The position numbers were made by a program, and so were the translations under genes. This document shows, piece after piece, positions 1-14,039 of a stretch of 64,000 nt of DNA. Numbering within the stretch: position 1 is the stretch's first letter; every line of letters starts with the position of its first letter. The DNA is from Anaeromyces robustus (taxonomy: Eukaryota; Neocallimastigomycota; Neocallimastigomycetes; Neocallimastigales; Neocallimastigaceae), in assembly GCA_002104895.1 (NCBI GenBank), contig MCFG01000153.1, positions 1 to 64,000 of the forward strand, written 5' to 3'. The notes under the pieces are model-generated. The model searched no databases. It was not told where the DNA came from and worked only from the letters and a program-made list of their open reading frames with translations.

Positions 1-340
1 TCCAGTTTTTTTCACCATAAGGAAAAAGTGCAAAAGGTGTTTTATTTTGATTCACTCTTATGAATGATGTATTGAAAATTGCTGTACCAATAGCTCTAAA
101 AACATAATGAAGTATTAACAAAATGTTTATTGGTTTTTTTAAATTTTTTCTATTAACTAATATAATTAAAAAAACCCATGGAAGGAATGGATTAAGAATT
201 TGTGTATATACTTTTTGAATTCCATCCCATTTATTATAGTAATATGCATCTATTTTATCTGGTGGTGTACTCATAAGATATGGAATATCTCGTTGTTTAT
301 CTTCATTGTTAAATATTGCTTCTAATACTTCTTGCATCAT
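1..340 (-). CDS. N-terminal fragment of multi-pass membrane protein, paralogue of the 6990-8483 gene
   Basis: The reverse strand opens with two successive ATG codons (340-335) and stays open to the window edge, giving about 113 residues. It starts MMQEVLEAIFNN and has a hydrophobic stretch NPFLPWVFLIILVNRKNL followed by KKPINILLILHYVFRAIG. These align residue for residue with NSFFPWVCIILYLNRRNL and TKPVNIILIGHWFLRSTG of the full-length gene at 6990-8483, so the two are paralogues of one membrane-protein family. Only the first two membrane segments and the start of the next loop are visible; the rest lies outside the window. I chose the first ATG, since the sequence before it is A/T-rich and not coding-like. 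Function is unknown. The family resemblance is seen directly; any receptor role is inference. Confidence 0.75.
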   Translation of the reverse strand, partial: MMQEVLEAIFNNEDKQRDIPYLMSTPPDKIDAYYYNKWDGIQKVYTQILNPFLPWVFLIILVNRKNLKKPINILLILHYVFRAIGTAIFNTSFIRVNQNKTPFALFPYGEKNW

Positions 341-1269
341 TTTGCTTATTTATTTTATTACTAATTTTAAAATACAAACTATTTTTTATATTTTATTTTT
401 ATTTTTATTTTGATATTTTATTATTTATTAATATTATTTATATTGTTATTTTATTAATTTATTTATTTATTTTTTATTTATTTATTTATTTATTTTTTAT
501 GTTTTTTATTTTATTTCTTAAGTTTTTTATTTTATCTTTTAAGTTTTTTATTTTTTTTTTATTTTCTTTATTTTTTTTTTATATATATATTTATTTTGAT
601 TAAATATATATATATTTAATATATATATTTATTATTATTAATTATTTATATCTTAAATATTACACTTTATTACCTTTTTTTCTTTTACACTTCTTTTTTA
701 TACTTTACATTAAAATATAAAAAAATAGTTCAAAAAGAAAAATATAACCTTTTAAAAAAAAAAAAAAAAATAAAAAAAAGAAGATAAATTTTAAGTTTAA
801 ATAGTAAAAATTAAAAATAAGTACAAGATTTAGAATATATAAAATAACAATAATAATAGTTATTTAATGTAGGACAAATTAATAATTTAATATAATTTAT
901 TTATTTGAATATATAAAATTTAATATAATTGGATGAGTTAAGGGTGAACAAAAAATTCCTTTAGAAGGTTTATAAATTGGGTTATGATTAATTATGATTA
1001 AAAAATGACAATAATATATTAATAGATTATATTATTTAATATATTAATTATATTACTTTTTTTATATATATCTGAATTGTAGAATTCATCTTTAATATAT
1101 TAATTTAATTACATAATTTAATAATAAAGTTTAAAAAATTTTTTTTTTTTTTATGTATTTTGGTTGAAAAATAATTATTTATATTAAATTATAATAGTAA
1201 TATAATATAATATACAAATTTTAATTATTACATATATATCAACTTTAATATTAATAATATATATTTATA

Positions 1270-1305
<36 letters not shown>

Positions 1306-4058
1306 TACTTATTTTTTAAATGTATTAAAAATAATGAATATTTTGGTCAATTAATTTTTTAAAAAATTTTAAAATATATATAAATAATAAATATTAAATC
1401 TCTCTAATATGATGGATATTGTTGATAAAATATGGAATGGATTCGAAAATGGTCTTATCAAATTTTTATACAATTAAGAGATTATAAAGGATTTTAGTTA
1501 ATAGTAATATTAATAAAGCAAGAATTTTCTATATATAAAAAACCAATTTTTATAATAGACTCCATGTTTATTTTTATTTAATATTAAACCAATTGGTTAA
1601 AAATATAATAAATAATTAATATATTTTTTTATTATATATATTAACCATGCATCATACATACTTTATTTTATTTACTTTCTAACATTTTGAATATATCTTA
1701 TAATAATATTAATATAAATTTTATTTATCTTATAAATATTTTTTACTTTTATATTTTAAATTTCCATTATTGTGTTTCAAATAAATATATTTTAATATTT
1801 ATATATTACTAATAATATTAATATTTATATTTGAATATTTATTTATTCTTTGATTTTTATTTATTTAGTTATTTATTTGTTAATTAATTAGTTTTTATTT
1901 ATATATTTCTTTATTCTATAATTAATTATCTATTTATTTATATTTTTATATGCTTTAAAGTAATTATTGTTTCTTATTTATTCCATTCATTTTTAGTTAT
2001 TTTATCTTTTTTATTGCTAATAATTATAATTTTTATGGTTTTTAAATTAAATGTATTATCTATTTAATATTTTATTATTTATAATATTATATATTTCTGT
2101 AATATTATTAATATATTTTTATTAATTATTTACTTTATTTATTAATTTATCTTAACTGATAATTTGTTATATTATTAATTTAAAGTAATGGTGAATTAAT
2201 TTTATTAGTTCTATTATGAATTTTTTAAATTAATTATTTATCATCTAGATTTAGTATTATATACATAAAAAAAAAAACATGAGAAATAACTTTTTCCTAT
2301 ATATAGTATATATAAGTAGCAATATATTAAGAAATTAATAAATAAAAACAAAAAATTGTTCAGTAAAAAATGTGGAAGATTAATATATATATATCATATA
2401 ATAAAAAGCATTACATTTAAATTTAATGTAGTACAATAATAACAATGTAGTACGAAGGAGATGATTTAATTGGAAGATTCAAAAAATGTTCACAAAAAAA
2501 TACTTTTTTGTGTTTTATAATATAAGGTTTTAACGTTTAAAACTTTATTATATGTTAAAAAGATATATTAAATATTTATATGATAGAATAATATGAGTAA
2601 AATTTTTTTAAATATTTGTTTTATTTATATATATTTTAAACTTTTATATGATCATGCATTATTCTTTATTTTTTATTATAAAATTATTATAAAAATTTTA
2701 AAAAAATTTAAATTGATATATGTATATCAATAAAATGTTAATTTATATAATATATATTTTTTAATTAATTTTTTTTAAAAAAAATGATTGACTATATTTA
2801 TTTATTTATATATATTAATATATAATTAATATATATGTTTTTCTTTAATATATTTAATTTAAAACATTTTAGATATAATTTATATATAGCATCTTTTTTC
2901 CTTAATAACTTAAATTATAATAGTTATTGTCATATAAAAATAAAAAATTTTTAAGTTAAAAAAAAAGTCTAAACACAAAGTCTAGTATCTTTATTTTATC
3001 CCATTTAATATAAATTATAACTAAATCTAATTAATATTAAAAAAAAATAGAATTCTTTTTTTTTTCTATTTTCTTTTTATTATATATATTATATTGTATA
3101 TTTAATTAAATAATAGAATAATTAAAAAACAAGGAAAATCATATTAAATAAGTAAATGAATAATTAAAAAGTAAAATCTTAATATTTATAAAATTCTCTC
3201 TTTTTTTTTTTTTTTTTCTTTTTTCTTTTTACAAATCCATTTTTTTTTATTTTTTTTTTAATTTATATTAAAATAATTATATGTAGTTATATATATTAAT
3301 ATTTATTAATAATTAATATTACTATTATAAATTAATATATGTTATATTTTATTAACAATTACAAATATTTATATTATTATCATAACTATTCAAATAATTT
3401 GTTCTTTATTCTATATGATATTAATAAAAAAAATTAAATTAATAAAATTATTATTAATAATTAAATTAGATTAATTATTTACATATATTAATTATTATGC
3501 ATTTTATGATTTCTTAATATTATTATTAAATATTTTCTTTTTCTTAAAATAATTATTTTTCTTTCTCTTATGAGTTGAATTCTATCAAACGAATAAAATT
3601 TGTCAATACTGCAAACAATCAAATTTCTTTTTCTTTTTTCTTTTTAATAGAATATAAACAAATTAAATATATAGATAAATAAATAAACACAAATCTTTGT
3701 TTTATATTGTATTTTTTTTTTTATTTTCTATACATATGATTAAATTTATATTATTTATGCTATATCCAAAATATATATTCATTTGTATTTAAAAAAAGAA
3801 AATTAAATATACATATATAAAAAAAAGTGCATTATAAAAAAAAAACTCTATGATATATTTCCCCCAATAACATAAAATACAAATTATTAACAATGCATAT
3901 ATACATATTCTAAAACGTATATTTCACTTTCTATAATTATTTTTTTATTATTATTATTATATTTTTTTTTTTTCATTTAAAATTTATAATTATTTATTTA
4001 TTAATTAATAAAATTTATTTAAAACTTTAAAACTTTATTTATTAAATTTATGAATAAT

Positions 4059-4280
4059 ATTTAAAACGTGGTTTTTAAATATTTTTATATAAAATGAGAA
4101 TCTTATTTACCCAATATCTTTAATATATTGTAATAATAATACTTTATGTTTTATATTTTTAAATATAGTAATACTTAAAATATGGTTTTTAAATATTTTT
4201 ATATAAAACGAGAATCTTATTTACATAATAATCTTTAATATATTATTATAATACTTTATGTTTTATATTTTTAAATAAAA
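4059..4280. repeat. Tandem duplication, about 114-bp unit, two copies
   Basis: Two adjacent copies share TGGTTTTTAAATATTTTTAT, then a GAGAATCTTATTTAC block, and later ACTTTATGTTTTATATTTTT. The GG of the first block falls at 4070 and 4184, so the period is about 114 bp. The copies differ by small indels and substitutions (AAAATGAG versus AAAACGAG), so the duplication is not brand new. Confidence 0.75.
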
Positions 4281-4412
4281 AAAATAAAATAAAACGATAA
4301 GTGAAAACATTTATTAACAATAAAATTATAATTATAATAATAAAATAATAAAATTATTATTATGGTTATACATTTTTTACCAGTCTTTATCTTTTTTTGT
4401 TAAGTCTTTGTT

Positions 4413-4502
4413 TTAACATATACAAGGACCTGGTTCGATACAATTTTGACCGTTTTTCCCATTAATTGGTTTTGTAAGGACATGTTTCACCCACCAAAGT
4501 AG
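4413..4502 (-). other. Short coding-like island, possible gene relic
   Basis: This 90-bp stretch is visibly richer in G+C than everything around it. The minus strand gives a 29-residue open frame between stops, ending NGQNCIEPGPCIC before TAA, with four-fold more polar and Cys/Pro content than the low-complexity background. No start codon or clear splice acceptor is seen just upstream. It could be the last exon or a decayed exon of a cysteine-containing protein, or chance. The plus strand also gives a plausible peptide (TRTWFDTILTVFPINWFC), so the strand is uncertain. Confidence 0.25.
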
Positions 4503-6333
4503 TCAAAAGTAATACATAAATTTGATAGCATAAAAAGTCACTTATTTGTAGAGCATTATATCATATTTTCAATAATAAATGAACTTCAATGATTTGATTT
4601 TTGTTTTATCAAAGTAAAAAAAAAAAAAAAAATAGAAATTAATAAAAAAATAACATTAAGTTTTATTAACCATGCAAGTTTTATTAACCATGCAAATTTA
4701 AATTATTTTTAATTTACCCTAAACACTATAAAATAAATGTTTTTAATTTGCTTTAAAATAACAACAACAAAAAACATGATGATCTTCACTTTAGAAATTA
4801 AAATGTAATTTAATTTTTATTTAATAAAACTTAATATTAATTAATAGTTAATTAATAATAAATTTTATTTATAAATAATAAAATATTAAAAAAAAGGGAA
4901 ATTAAGAAAATTAAAAAATTGATTAAACAAACAATAAAAATCATTAATGATATAATGTTTTATTAATTATTTCACTATTTCCTTTATGGATAGGAATTAG
5001 AACTTTATTTAATACTTATTAATAAAAATAATAGCAAATTATTTTTAATATTCAATTACTAATATTAATATTAATATTATATTTATACTAATGTACTTGG
5101 TTTTATTATTAAATAATATATAATTTCATATAAATAAAAAAAAAAAAAAGAGAGACATAATTATTATTAAATAATTAATATTAATAAGAGACTTGTTTGT
5201 ATTCTATAAACAACATTATTTTGAATACAAAAATTTAGAGACATTAATTATTATAATTTATTATAGGGCTGAAACATATTTTAAAAACAATATTCCTTTA
5301 AAAAAGAAAAAAAAAAAGGATTTTTTTCATTTATTATATTGTTTGAATTTTTTTTCTTTTTTTTTTTTTTTTAATTTTTTTTTAATATAAATAGAAATTC
5401 TTAAAAAATCGATAAAAAAATGTTATATTTATATTATATAATACGCCACTACACTAATTATTTGTGAAATTAATAAATATATTAAATTATCATTAAATAT
5501 ATATAAAAAAAAAAAAAAGAAAAAAAAGGATTATTCATATAAATCTATTATATTGAATTATGCACAAGCCTCATTTAGTCTTGTCTAAATATAATATATT
5601 ATACATAAATATAAAAACTTATATTATAAAATTATTATATATTATAATTAAATATATAAAAAATATAAAATTATATAAAATTAAATTTATATAATTTATA
5701 CTGAATATATTATCTTATATAAATAATATATTAAAATATGTAATATATTAAAAATTATATAATTTTTTATACTTTTTATATGATTAATTATTTTTATCCT
5801 TTTATCATTTTTTTTTTAATTATGTATTGTTTATAAAAATTTTTTATATTTTTGGGAAATACTAAAGACTAATGACACAAAAAATTTAATATATATTAAT
5901 GTATATTAAAAATTAAAAATATATTTTTAATATATGAATATTCTTTTTTATTCATTATGTTAATTCTTATAAATTTAATAATAATAATATTTTAAGAAAA
6001 AGTATTATATCAAATTTTGCAAAAACGATATACATTGACCATTTTAACAAATTGTTCTTACATAAATCATTCAGCTCAAATTTTAATATATCATTGATGC
6101 TTGTATATATGATAGTATTAAAAATAATAATTATAATCGGTGTCTATATACTAAGTATTTTAGTTTAATGATGAAATACTAACACTGATAAATAATGACA
6201 ATATTTATGTACCTCCTTTATTAATCTCTAAAAAAGTATTTGTATATATACCTATATCACTATAATGTTAAATATAATATTCGATTTCATAATTATAATA
6301 ATATCTATCAATTATGTTTTTATTTTATTTTAT

Positions 6334-6335
6334 AT

Positions 6336-6421
<86 letters not shown>

Positions 6422-6830
6422 TTTTATTTTATTTTATTTTATTTTATTTTATTTTATTTTATTTTATTTTATTTTTATTTATTTATTTATTTTATTTTAT
6501 TTTATTTTATTTTATTTTAATTTATTTTAATTTTATTTTTATTTATTATTTATTTTATTTTATTTTATTTTATTTTATTTTATTTTATTTTTTTATTTTT
6601 ATTATATTATATTTTATTTTATGTTTATTTTATGATATTTTATTTTATTTTATGTTTATTTTAAGGTATTTTTATTTTATGATATTTTATTTTATGTTTA
6701 TTTTTATATTATTTTATGTTAATTTATGATATTTTATTTTTTTTATTATTTTATGTTAATTTTATATTTTATTTTATTTTATGTTAATTTTATATTTTAT
6801 TTTATTTTATGTTAATTTTATATTCTATTT
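6334..6830. repeat. TTTA then TTTTA/TTTTATG simple-repeat array
   Basis: A run of ATTT tetranucleotides (about 6340-6425) passes into ATTTT pentanucleotides (6421-6600), then into a degenerate region with ATTTTATGTTA-like units to about 6830. It translates to F/Y/L-only frames on the plus strand, which are artefacts. It lies just beyond the 3' end of the membrane-protein gene at 6990. Confidence 0.9.
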
Positions 6831-6989
6831 TTATATTATCTGTTATTATTATTTTAACGATAATGATAATTATTATTATAATAATTTTATTATTGTAATA
6901 TTTTGAAGAAGCAATTATTATTATTAGTGGTGAAATTTTTTTTGATATTATTAAATGATTTAATGAATATATTTCATTGATTATTATTA

Positions 6990-8483
6990 TTATTGTATGA
7001 ATGATTGATAGGTTGAGAAAGAATTACTTTTTCCATGATATATTTTCATATTTGGATTTAAATTGTTTATTAAGTATAACGAATCTTTATCAATTAAATT
7101 AGCACTCATATTGTCATCCTGTTTTGAATCAATAAAACTTATTTTACTTACTGAACTACTATAAGAATGTTTATTTATAGAATTAGAATAGGAATTCTTA
7201 CTCAAAGAGCTAATAGAAAATCTATAGTTTGAACTTGGATTTGCTCTGGCATTATAGGAATATCTATAATTTGGACTTTGGCTTGTTTTAGAATTACAAG
7301 AATATCTATTGTTTGGACTAGTTTTATTAATATTTATTATACTATTATTTGTATTATTATTATTGTTATTATTATTATTATTACTTATATATTGAGATGA
7401 ATCATTATTTTTAAGACTTTCTTCTTTAAATGTCATACTATTTTCATTCTTTTCTTGATTACTTACATGTGAAGATATTGTAGTTGAATTAATTCTTGTA
7501 TTATATGAAGATAAAATACTTGAATTAAGATTTTTATGATGTGAAATAGATACAGTTCTTTTAATATATAGTTGATTATCTTCCACAAAACGTCTTAATA
7601 AAATTTGATCGATATACATCAAATTATAATTTATACTGAGAACTACTTGTCGAAACTGCTCAACGGCAGATTCATCATAAATTGCTTGGTTTTTAATTTT
7701 CATTTTTTCTAATACAATCATGACAACAAATGTTATAACAATAGGTAAAAATATTACAGAAGCTATCAAAGAAAAAACAATACGATATTCGGATATTAAT
7801 TTAAATTTTTCAATAAAATTATTATTATTATTCCCATATTTTTGATCTTCTTTCATTTTATTAAAAAGACGTTTTCTTAATAAATAAATAACAGATATAT
7901 CATAAAATATACTTGTTATTTGCATAAGTGATACAAAAGACCACCATACTAAGTTAAATAATTCAATATCACTTCTATATAATTTCCCATTTTCTAATAC
8001 TTTTGCAGTAAGATTTATTGGATTGTTTAAAAAAAATGAACTTATACTACCTAATTTTACTATATTATATAATATACAAGTAATATATACACTTTTCATT
8101 TTTTTAGGATTATTATTTGTTACAGCTTTTGTTCTTAATAATGGATACCAATCTCCTAAAACTTCACCTGATAACCAAAATATATGAGCTAAAGCATTAC
8201 CAAAATACCAAGCTTTAACACTAAAAGGCCAAGTTAATCCATAATCTTTATGAAAATTTTCTGAACCGAATCTAAGCATATCACCAGTTGATCTTAAAAA
8301 CCAATGTCCAATTAAAATAATATTGACAGGTTTAGTTAAATTTCTTCTATTTAAATAAAGAATTATACACACCCATGGGAAAAATGAATTCATAATATAT
8401 GAATTGGTAACATTTTGAATAACATCAATAAATCTATCACTTATACGTGAGAGTCTTTCGGCTAATATTAATAATTGTTGCAT
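6990..8483 (-). CDS. Multi-pass (probably seven-segment) membrane protein with Ser/Asn-rich cytoplasmic tail
   Basis: A single-exon frame of 497 residues from an ATG preceded by a TTA/TTTTA-rich leader. Hydrophobic segments lie near residues 30-45, 52-66, 92-110, 131-152, 177-201, 233-258 and, weaker, 276-296. The count of about seven, followed by a roughly 200-residue Ser/Asn/Tyr-rich tail with a poly-Asn run near residue 370, is the layout of a seven-transmembrane receptor. I recognise no receptor signature, so that is only inference. The first two segments match the truncated gene at the left window edge, so this is a small family with at least two nearby members on the same strand. Repeated motifs such as SPNYRYSYN, NNRYSCN and SSNYRFS occur in the tail, suggesting an internally duplicated, possibly phosphorylated region. 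No intron is needed. Confidence 0.8.
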   Translation of the reverse strand: MQQLLILAERLSRISDRFIDVIQNVTNSYIMNSFFPWVCIILYLNRRNLTKPVNIILIGHWFLRSTGDMLRFGSENFHKDYGLTWPFSVKAWYFGNALAHIFWLSGEVLGDWYPLLRTKAVTNNNPKKMKSVYITCILYNIVKLGSISSFFLNNPINLTAKVLENGKLYRSDIELFNLVWWSFVSLMQITSIFYDISVIYLLRKRLFNKMKEDQKYGNNNNNFIEKFKLISEYRIVFSLIASVIFLPIVITFVVMIVLEKMKIKNQAIYDESAVEQFRQVVLSINYNLMYIDQILLRRFVEDNQLYIKRTVSISHHKNLNSSILSSYNTRINSTTISSHVSNQEKNENSMTFKEESLKNNDSSQYISNNNNNNNNNNTNNSIININKTSPNNRYSCNSKTSQSPNYRYSYNARANPSSNYRFSISSLSKNSYSNSINKHSYSSSVSKISFIDSKQDDNMSANLIDKDSLYLINNLNPNMKIYHGKSNSFSTYQSFIQ

Positions 8484-8487
8484 TTTA

Positions 8488-8546
<59 letters not shown>

Positions 8547-8975
8547 TTTAAGTTATTATGATTTGTTATTGTTATTGTGGTTATTAATTGCAATTGTTAA
8601 TATATTTATCGAAATAATAATACTAATAATGGTTTAGTTAAATAGAAATATTTTTTATATATGTAATTTATTTGTTTCAATGAATGGTTTTTAAATGGAT
8701 AATTATTTATATATACAAAAATTTCTATTTTTTTTGATAAAATAAATATTAATTATATATAAATGAAGCAAATGGATTGATTACGTAAGCATAAATATAA
8801 ATTATTAATCAATAAAATGTATTTTAATTATAAAATTCATATTTTTAAATAATAAATAGAAATCCAATTTCATTTTAGTTCATAAAAATTACTTAGTAAT
8901 ATTTTCTTTTCTTATTTAATAATAGATATTTTATTTTTTTATTAGTAATCATTTATTTCTTATTTGTTTATCAAG

Positions 8976-9007
<32 letters not shown>

Positions 9008-12000
9008 AAAAAAAAAAAAAAAAAGAAATTAATATATTAAAAATGGATATATGTTAAGAAAAAATTAAAAGAAATAAAGAAAAAAAGAAAAAAAAAAGAA
9101 AAAAGTATAATAATTATATTTTTCCAATAAGGAATTTTTGTTTCTTAAACTTTATATCTATATATTTAATGATAATACACGTTATTATATTTAATAATTT
9201 AAATTATTAAAATGTATATTAATAAAAAATAGCCAAAATTTTAAAAATTTTATTAAAAAGATTAAAGGAAAAAAAAAATAAATAATCAAAAAAAAAAGAA
9301 TTTTTTTTTAAAATTAAAAACTAAATATAATACTTTTATTATTAATTAAAGTTGAAATTTTAATTAAGATCAAAAAAAAAAAAAAAAAAAAAAAAATATT
9401 AAAGATTTACATGAAAATTTTTTGGAATATTAAAATAGAAAATTATTAATTATTACATAATTATTTAAAATAATAAAAATAATAAAATAGTTTTATTATT
9501 ATATTCTGTATTTTTTAATTTTTTATTTTCATTATTTATTATTTATTATTTATTCTTGAAATATTACTTTTAATTATAAAACCTTTTTATATTTTAATTT
9601 ATTACAATAAGATATACAACAAAAGAATAATAAAAAATTAATAATACAAAAATAAAATAAAAAAATAAAAAGTTTTATAGTTTAAGAATTTTCATGATAT
9701 TGATTATTTTATTTTTTTAAATCAAAGTTTTAAAAATTATTATTTTTTTTAATATGGATTTTAGAATATAATTATAATGAATTAAAATAATAATTAAAGT
9801 TTTTAATCAACATTAAAGATAATTAAAATATACAACTTAAAATGATTTCTCTAACTTTATTTTTTATAACCTCCAAGTTGTGTTTTTTTTATATTCACCC
9901 TTTTTTTTTTTTGTTTATAAAATTTTAAAAAAAAAAAATAAGAATTATGAATTAAATATTTCCAAATATATATAAAATAAATAAAATTAATAAAAAATAT
10001 ATTATTTTATATTAATTATTTTATTATCTTTTATTACTCTTTTTATTATTTACACAAAGTCTTGATTCTATTTATTTTTACTTTCTTATTACTATTGTTG
10101 TTTTTTATTTAATTATTTTTTATTTTTTATTTAATTATTATAATATTCGTTATATTGGATAGGAGATTAAATTCAAAAACAGCAAAAAAAAAAAAACGAA
10201 AATTTTAAATAAAAAGATAAGTACAATTCCGATTTAGTAATATTTTATATAGAATATTAATTTCTAATAAGTTTATTGGTTAGAATTGATTAGTCAGATT
10301 ATATCAATTTTTTTAAAATAATTAATACTTTTAAGGTAAGTAGGAAAAAATAAAAAAAAAAATAATTTTTCGGGAGACGTTAATTGACGGCGATTTTTGG
10401 TTTTTATTTTAAAATTTAAATATTAATATTAATTTACACAATCAATAAAAAAAATTTTTTTTTTAATATTATTATTTTTTTTTTTATTTAAATTAAAAAT
10501 ATCTTAATATTAACTTTGGTTATTATTAAGTCATAATAATACTAAATCTATATAAACATTAATAGATTTTTTTAAAAAATATTTTTATAATATAAAAAAA
10601 AACTGTAACAAAATAATTATAAAAATAATAAACAATACTAATAACGCATATTAATTATAGAATAATTTATATTAATAAGTACTATTAATTATGATATATA
10701 ATAAAATATTATTAATTTTTTATTATTTCTTAATTGTTAAAAAACTATAATTTATTATTAGTATTATTATAATTATATAATAATCATTATTTTTTTTAAA
10801 CAATAACAATAAAAATGTTATTGTTTCTATTATGCAATGATCAATAATAATGACTAATAAAAACAATTTAAAGTTTTAAAATGATTTTTAACTTAAAAAT
10901 TTTTAACGTATACTTTAATAAAGTGTAATGCAATTGTTATTATTATTCATATTTAATGGTAGTCATTCCAATATGTGCTATATATTAAAAAAAATAATAG
11001 CTTACAATTATATTTATTGGAAAATGATATCAGTAAACATTAATTTTTTAAGAAACTCAAATAGTACTTATTGACATAATATATTATATTGTACATTTAA
11101 TATATATATGCATATCTTTTGTATAATATATTTCATAATATCCACACAAATCACTTTTTCATAAAATTTGTTAACAAGTAAATAAATAAATAAATAAAAT
11201 AACTAAATAATAAAACAAAACAATTAAATAATTAAAAACAAATAACTATAAAAATAATTAACTATAAAAACAAATAAATTAATAAATATATAATATGTAT
11301 TAATAACCATATTTAAATATATTTGAATTATAATTTATAAATAATATTTATTAATAATATTGTTATTGTTATTTATAATTATTTATATATTTAGATTTAT
11401 TGTGTTTACTATTGTTTGTTTTATTTTTTATCATATATTAATTTTTTATAAGCATTAAAATTTATAAATTAAATATTAATATTTATTACAATTTTAAGTA
11501 AATCTTAAAAGAAAAAATTTATTTTTTCCTTTTTTATTCTCTCATTTAATTAAAAGTTGTTTTTTTTTTTTTTATCTGATCTTCCCATTAATTTAAAAAA
11601 AAAAAAAAAAAACGGCTCATAAACCTCATTAATTATTAATTTGTATTTTTTAATTTCATACTTGATATAGAAATTAATATGGAAATAAATTATAAAATAA
11701 TTAAATAAAAAAAAATAATAATTGTAACAAATTTATTTATTATTTAATACTTCTCATATTTTTTTTATTATTTTATTATATTCAATAGCATAAATAAATA
11801 TATATAATTATATAATTAATATATTTAATTATTTCAATATTGTTTATTACTATATTTGTAATTATTTTTGTTACAAATTTTATTATTATTTTTCAATATT
11901 ATTAATAAATTATTTTAGCTACAATTATATATATAATCAGTATTATTATTATTATTATTCAATAACATAAATAAATAATAATAATAATATAAATTTAAAT

Positions 12001-12479
12001 TTATTAATATTGGTAAAATTGTAAGGATTATAATTTATTAATAATAAAGTTTTACCAACCAAGAAAAAAAAAATTAAATAATAAATAACATACAAAATAT
12101 TAAAATAATTGTAATACCTTAATTATATATATAATATTTATAATATTATAATAATTTTAAATTATAAATAAAATTTAAGAAATGTTCAAAAATAAATATA
12201 TACATAAAACAATTCAATTAGTAGTTTTTTATTTAAAATATAAATTGCTTGTTAATTTATTCAAAAAATAAGCAAGATGTAAATTGAAGAAATGATTTAT
12301 TATTATTTGTATAACATTTTAGTATATTTTTTTATTTATTTATTTTTATTTATATTATTTATGTATTATTTATATAGTGAAATATTTTCTGAGAAAAATA
12401 AAATAAAAGAATAGAAAATTATTAAAATTAAATAATAATTTTCTATTCTTTTATATAATTTATTTATTTGTTTAATTTG

Positions 12480-12814
<335 letters not shown>

Positions 12815-12900
12815 TTTATTTTATTTTACATAATTTCTTATATTTATTTATACACAAAGGAAAAAAAGGTTTTTACATTTAACAATATTATAAACTTATT

Positions 12901-12956
12901 ATTATATCTATTAATGAATGAATTATTTAATAATTTCATTCATTAATAGATATAAT
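12901..12956. repeat. Perfect 22-bp-stem hairpin
   Basis: The arms 12901-12922 and 12935-12956 are exact reverse complements (left arm begins ATTATATCTATTAATGAATG), separated by 12 nt that can itself partly pair. It lies just downstream of the TTA array. It could be a cruciform, a foldback element remnant or a hairpin RNA precursor. Confidence 0.85.
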
Positions 12957-14039
12957 ATTAAGATTATAACTTATTCATATAATTTAAATAAAAAAGAAAA
13001 AATAACACATAAATTAAAACATACTCTAATTTCTTAATTTTTTAAAATATATAATACAATTATTATATAATATATATTATTATTTTATTTTATTTTATTT
13101 TATTTTATTTTATTTTATTTTATTTAAAGACATTTATTTTTTGTTTTTATATATTTTAACAATTACTTTTTTTTCTTTATGAATAATAAAAGTTTTTTAA
13201 TTTAATAATATATAGTAATCAAATTACATACATATATATTTTTTGTTTTCGATTTATAAAAACTTATTTAAATTATGAATATATACATATTAATTTTATA
13301 TTATAATAATAATTAAAATATAATATATAATTTATTTTATATATTTTGTATATATATTTCAATTTTTTTAATTATTATGAAATTACTTATTTAATTTCTA
13401 TGAATATCATATTACTATAATATTTGGTCGTATTTATAATATACTTATATACTTGAATAATACTAATAATAAAAAAATTATGTTTTTACAGAATTAGTCT
13501 CTTTTTAATATATATTAAATATTATAAATAGCAAAAGAAAATATTTACTTTTTTCATTTCTTTTTTTTTTTTTTTTTTTTTGTATATTGTTATTCCAAAA
13601 GAAAAAAATAATTAAAATTGTTAATAATATTATTATCTATTAATAATCATTAAATAAAATTTGTCAAAAAAAAAAATAATTATAATTATTTTTTTCAAGT
13701 TGATTATTAAATTCAATTACTAATTAAAAATGTTTGTTTATTATGTATATTGAATGATTTATTTTTGGTTATTTATTTTTTTAATCAATTATTAAACTTT
13801 CTTTAAATAATAATAAAAGTATTGATTAATATTTGATTTCCAATAAATAATAAGAAAAAATAGGTTTTTTTTTTCTTATATATGTTATATTTTATGATTT
13901 GATAAATAAATACTGTCTTTCTTTTCTTTTTTTTTTTTATATAATTATTATTTTTCCTTTAACTTTATGTTTTTTTTTTTTTTTTTTTTTTAATTATTAT
14001 TTTTTTTTAATTTTTTAAAGTATGTATTTTTAATTGAAT

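Larger units (their letters stand above)
341..6989. other. A/T-rich intergenic region, no recognisable gene
   Basis: About 6.6 kb of A/T-rich DNA with homopolymer runs, such as the T-run at 1270-1304, and no open frame that looks like protein. Notable contents are listed separately: a 114-bp tandem duplication near 4.1 kb, a small richer-GC island at 4413-4502, and the TTTA/TTTTA array at 6.3-6.8 kb. Short open frames here are low-complexity F/L/I/Y translations of T-rich repeats. Confidence 0.6.

Noticed and set aside
316-603. 95-residue plus-strand frame of F/L/I/Y
   Set aside because: Starts at TTG, overlaps the real minus-strand gene at its start, and the rest is T-rich simple sequence.
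4430-4445. GGTTCGAT word resembling a tRNA T-loop
   Set aside because: No flanking 5-bp T-stem, no D-arm, anticodon arm or acceptor pairing can be found around it.
6240-6729. Overlapping plus-strand frames of Y/L/F/I repeats
   Set aside because: All are translations of the TTTA/TTTTA array in different frames.
10370-10400. Short GC-bearing word CGGGAGACGTTAATTGACGG
   Set aside because: Too short to interpret; no palindrome of note, no second copy in the window and no reading frame.
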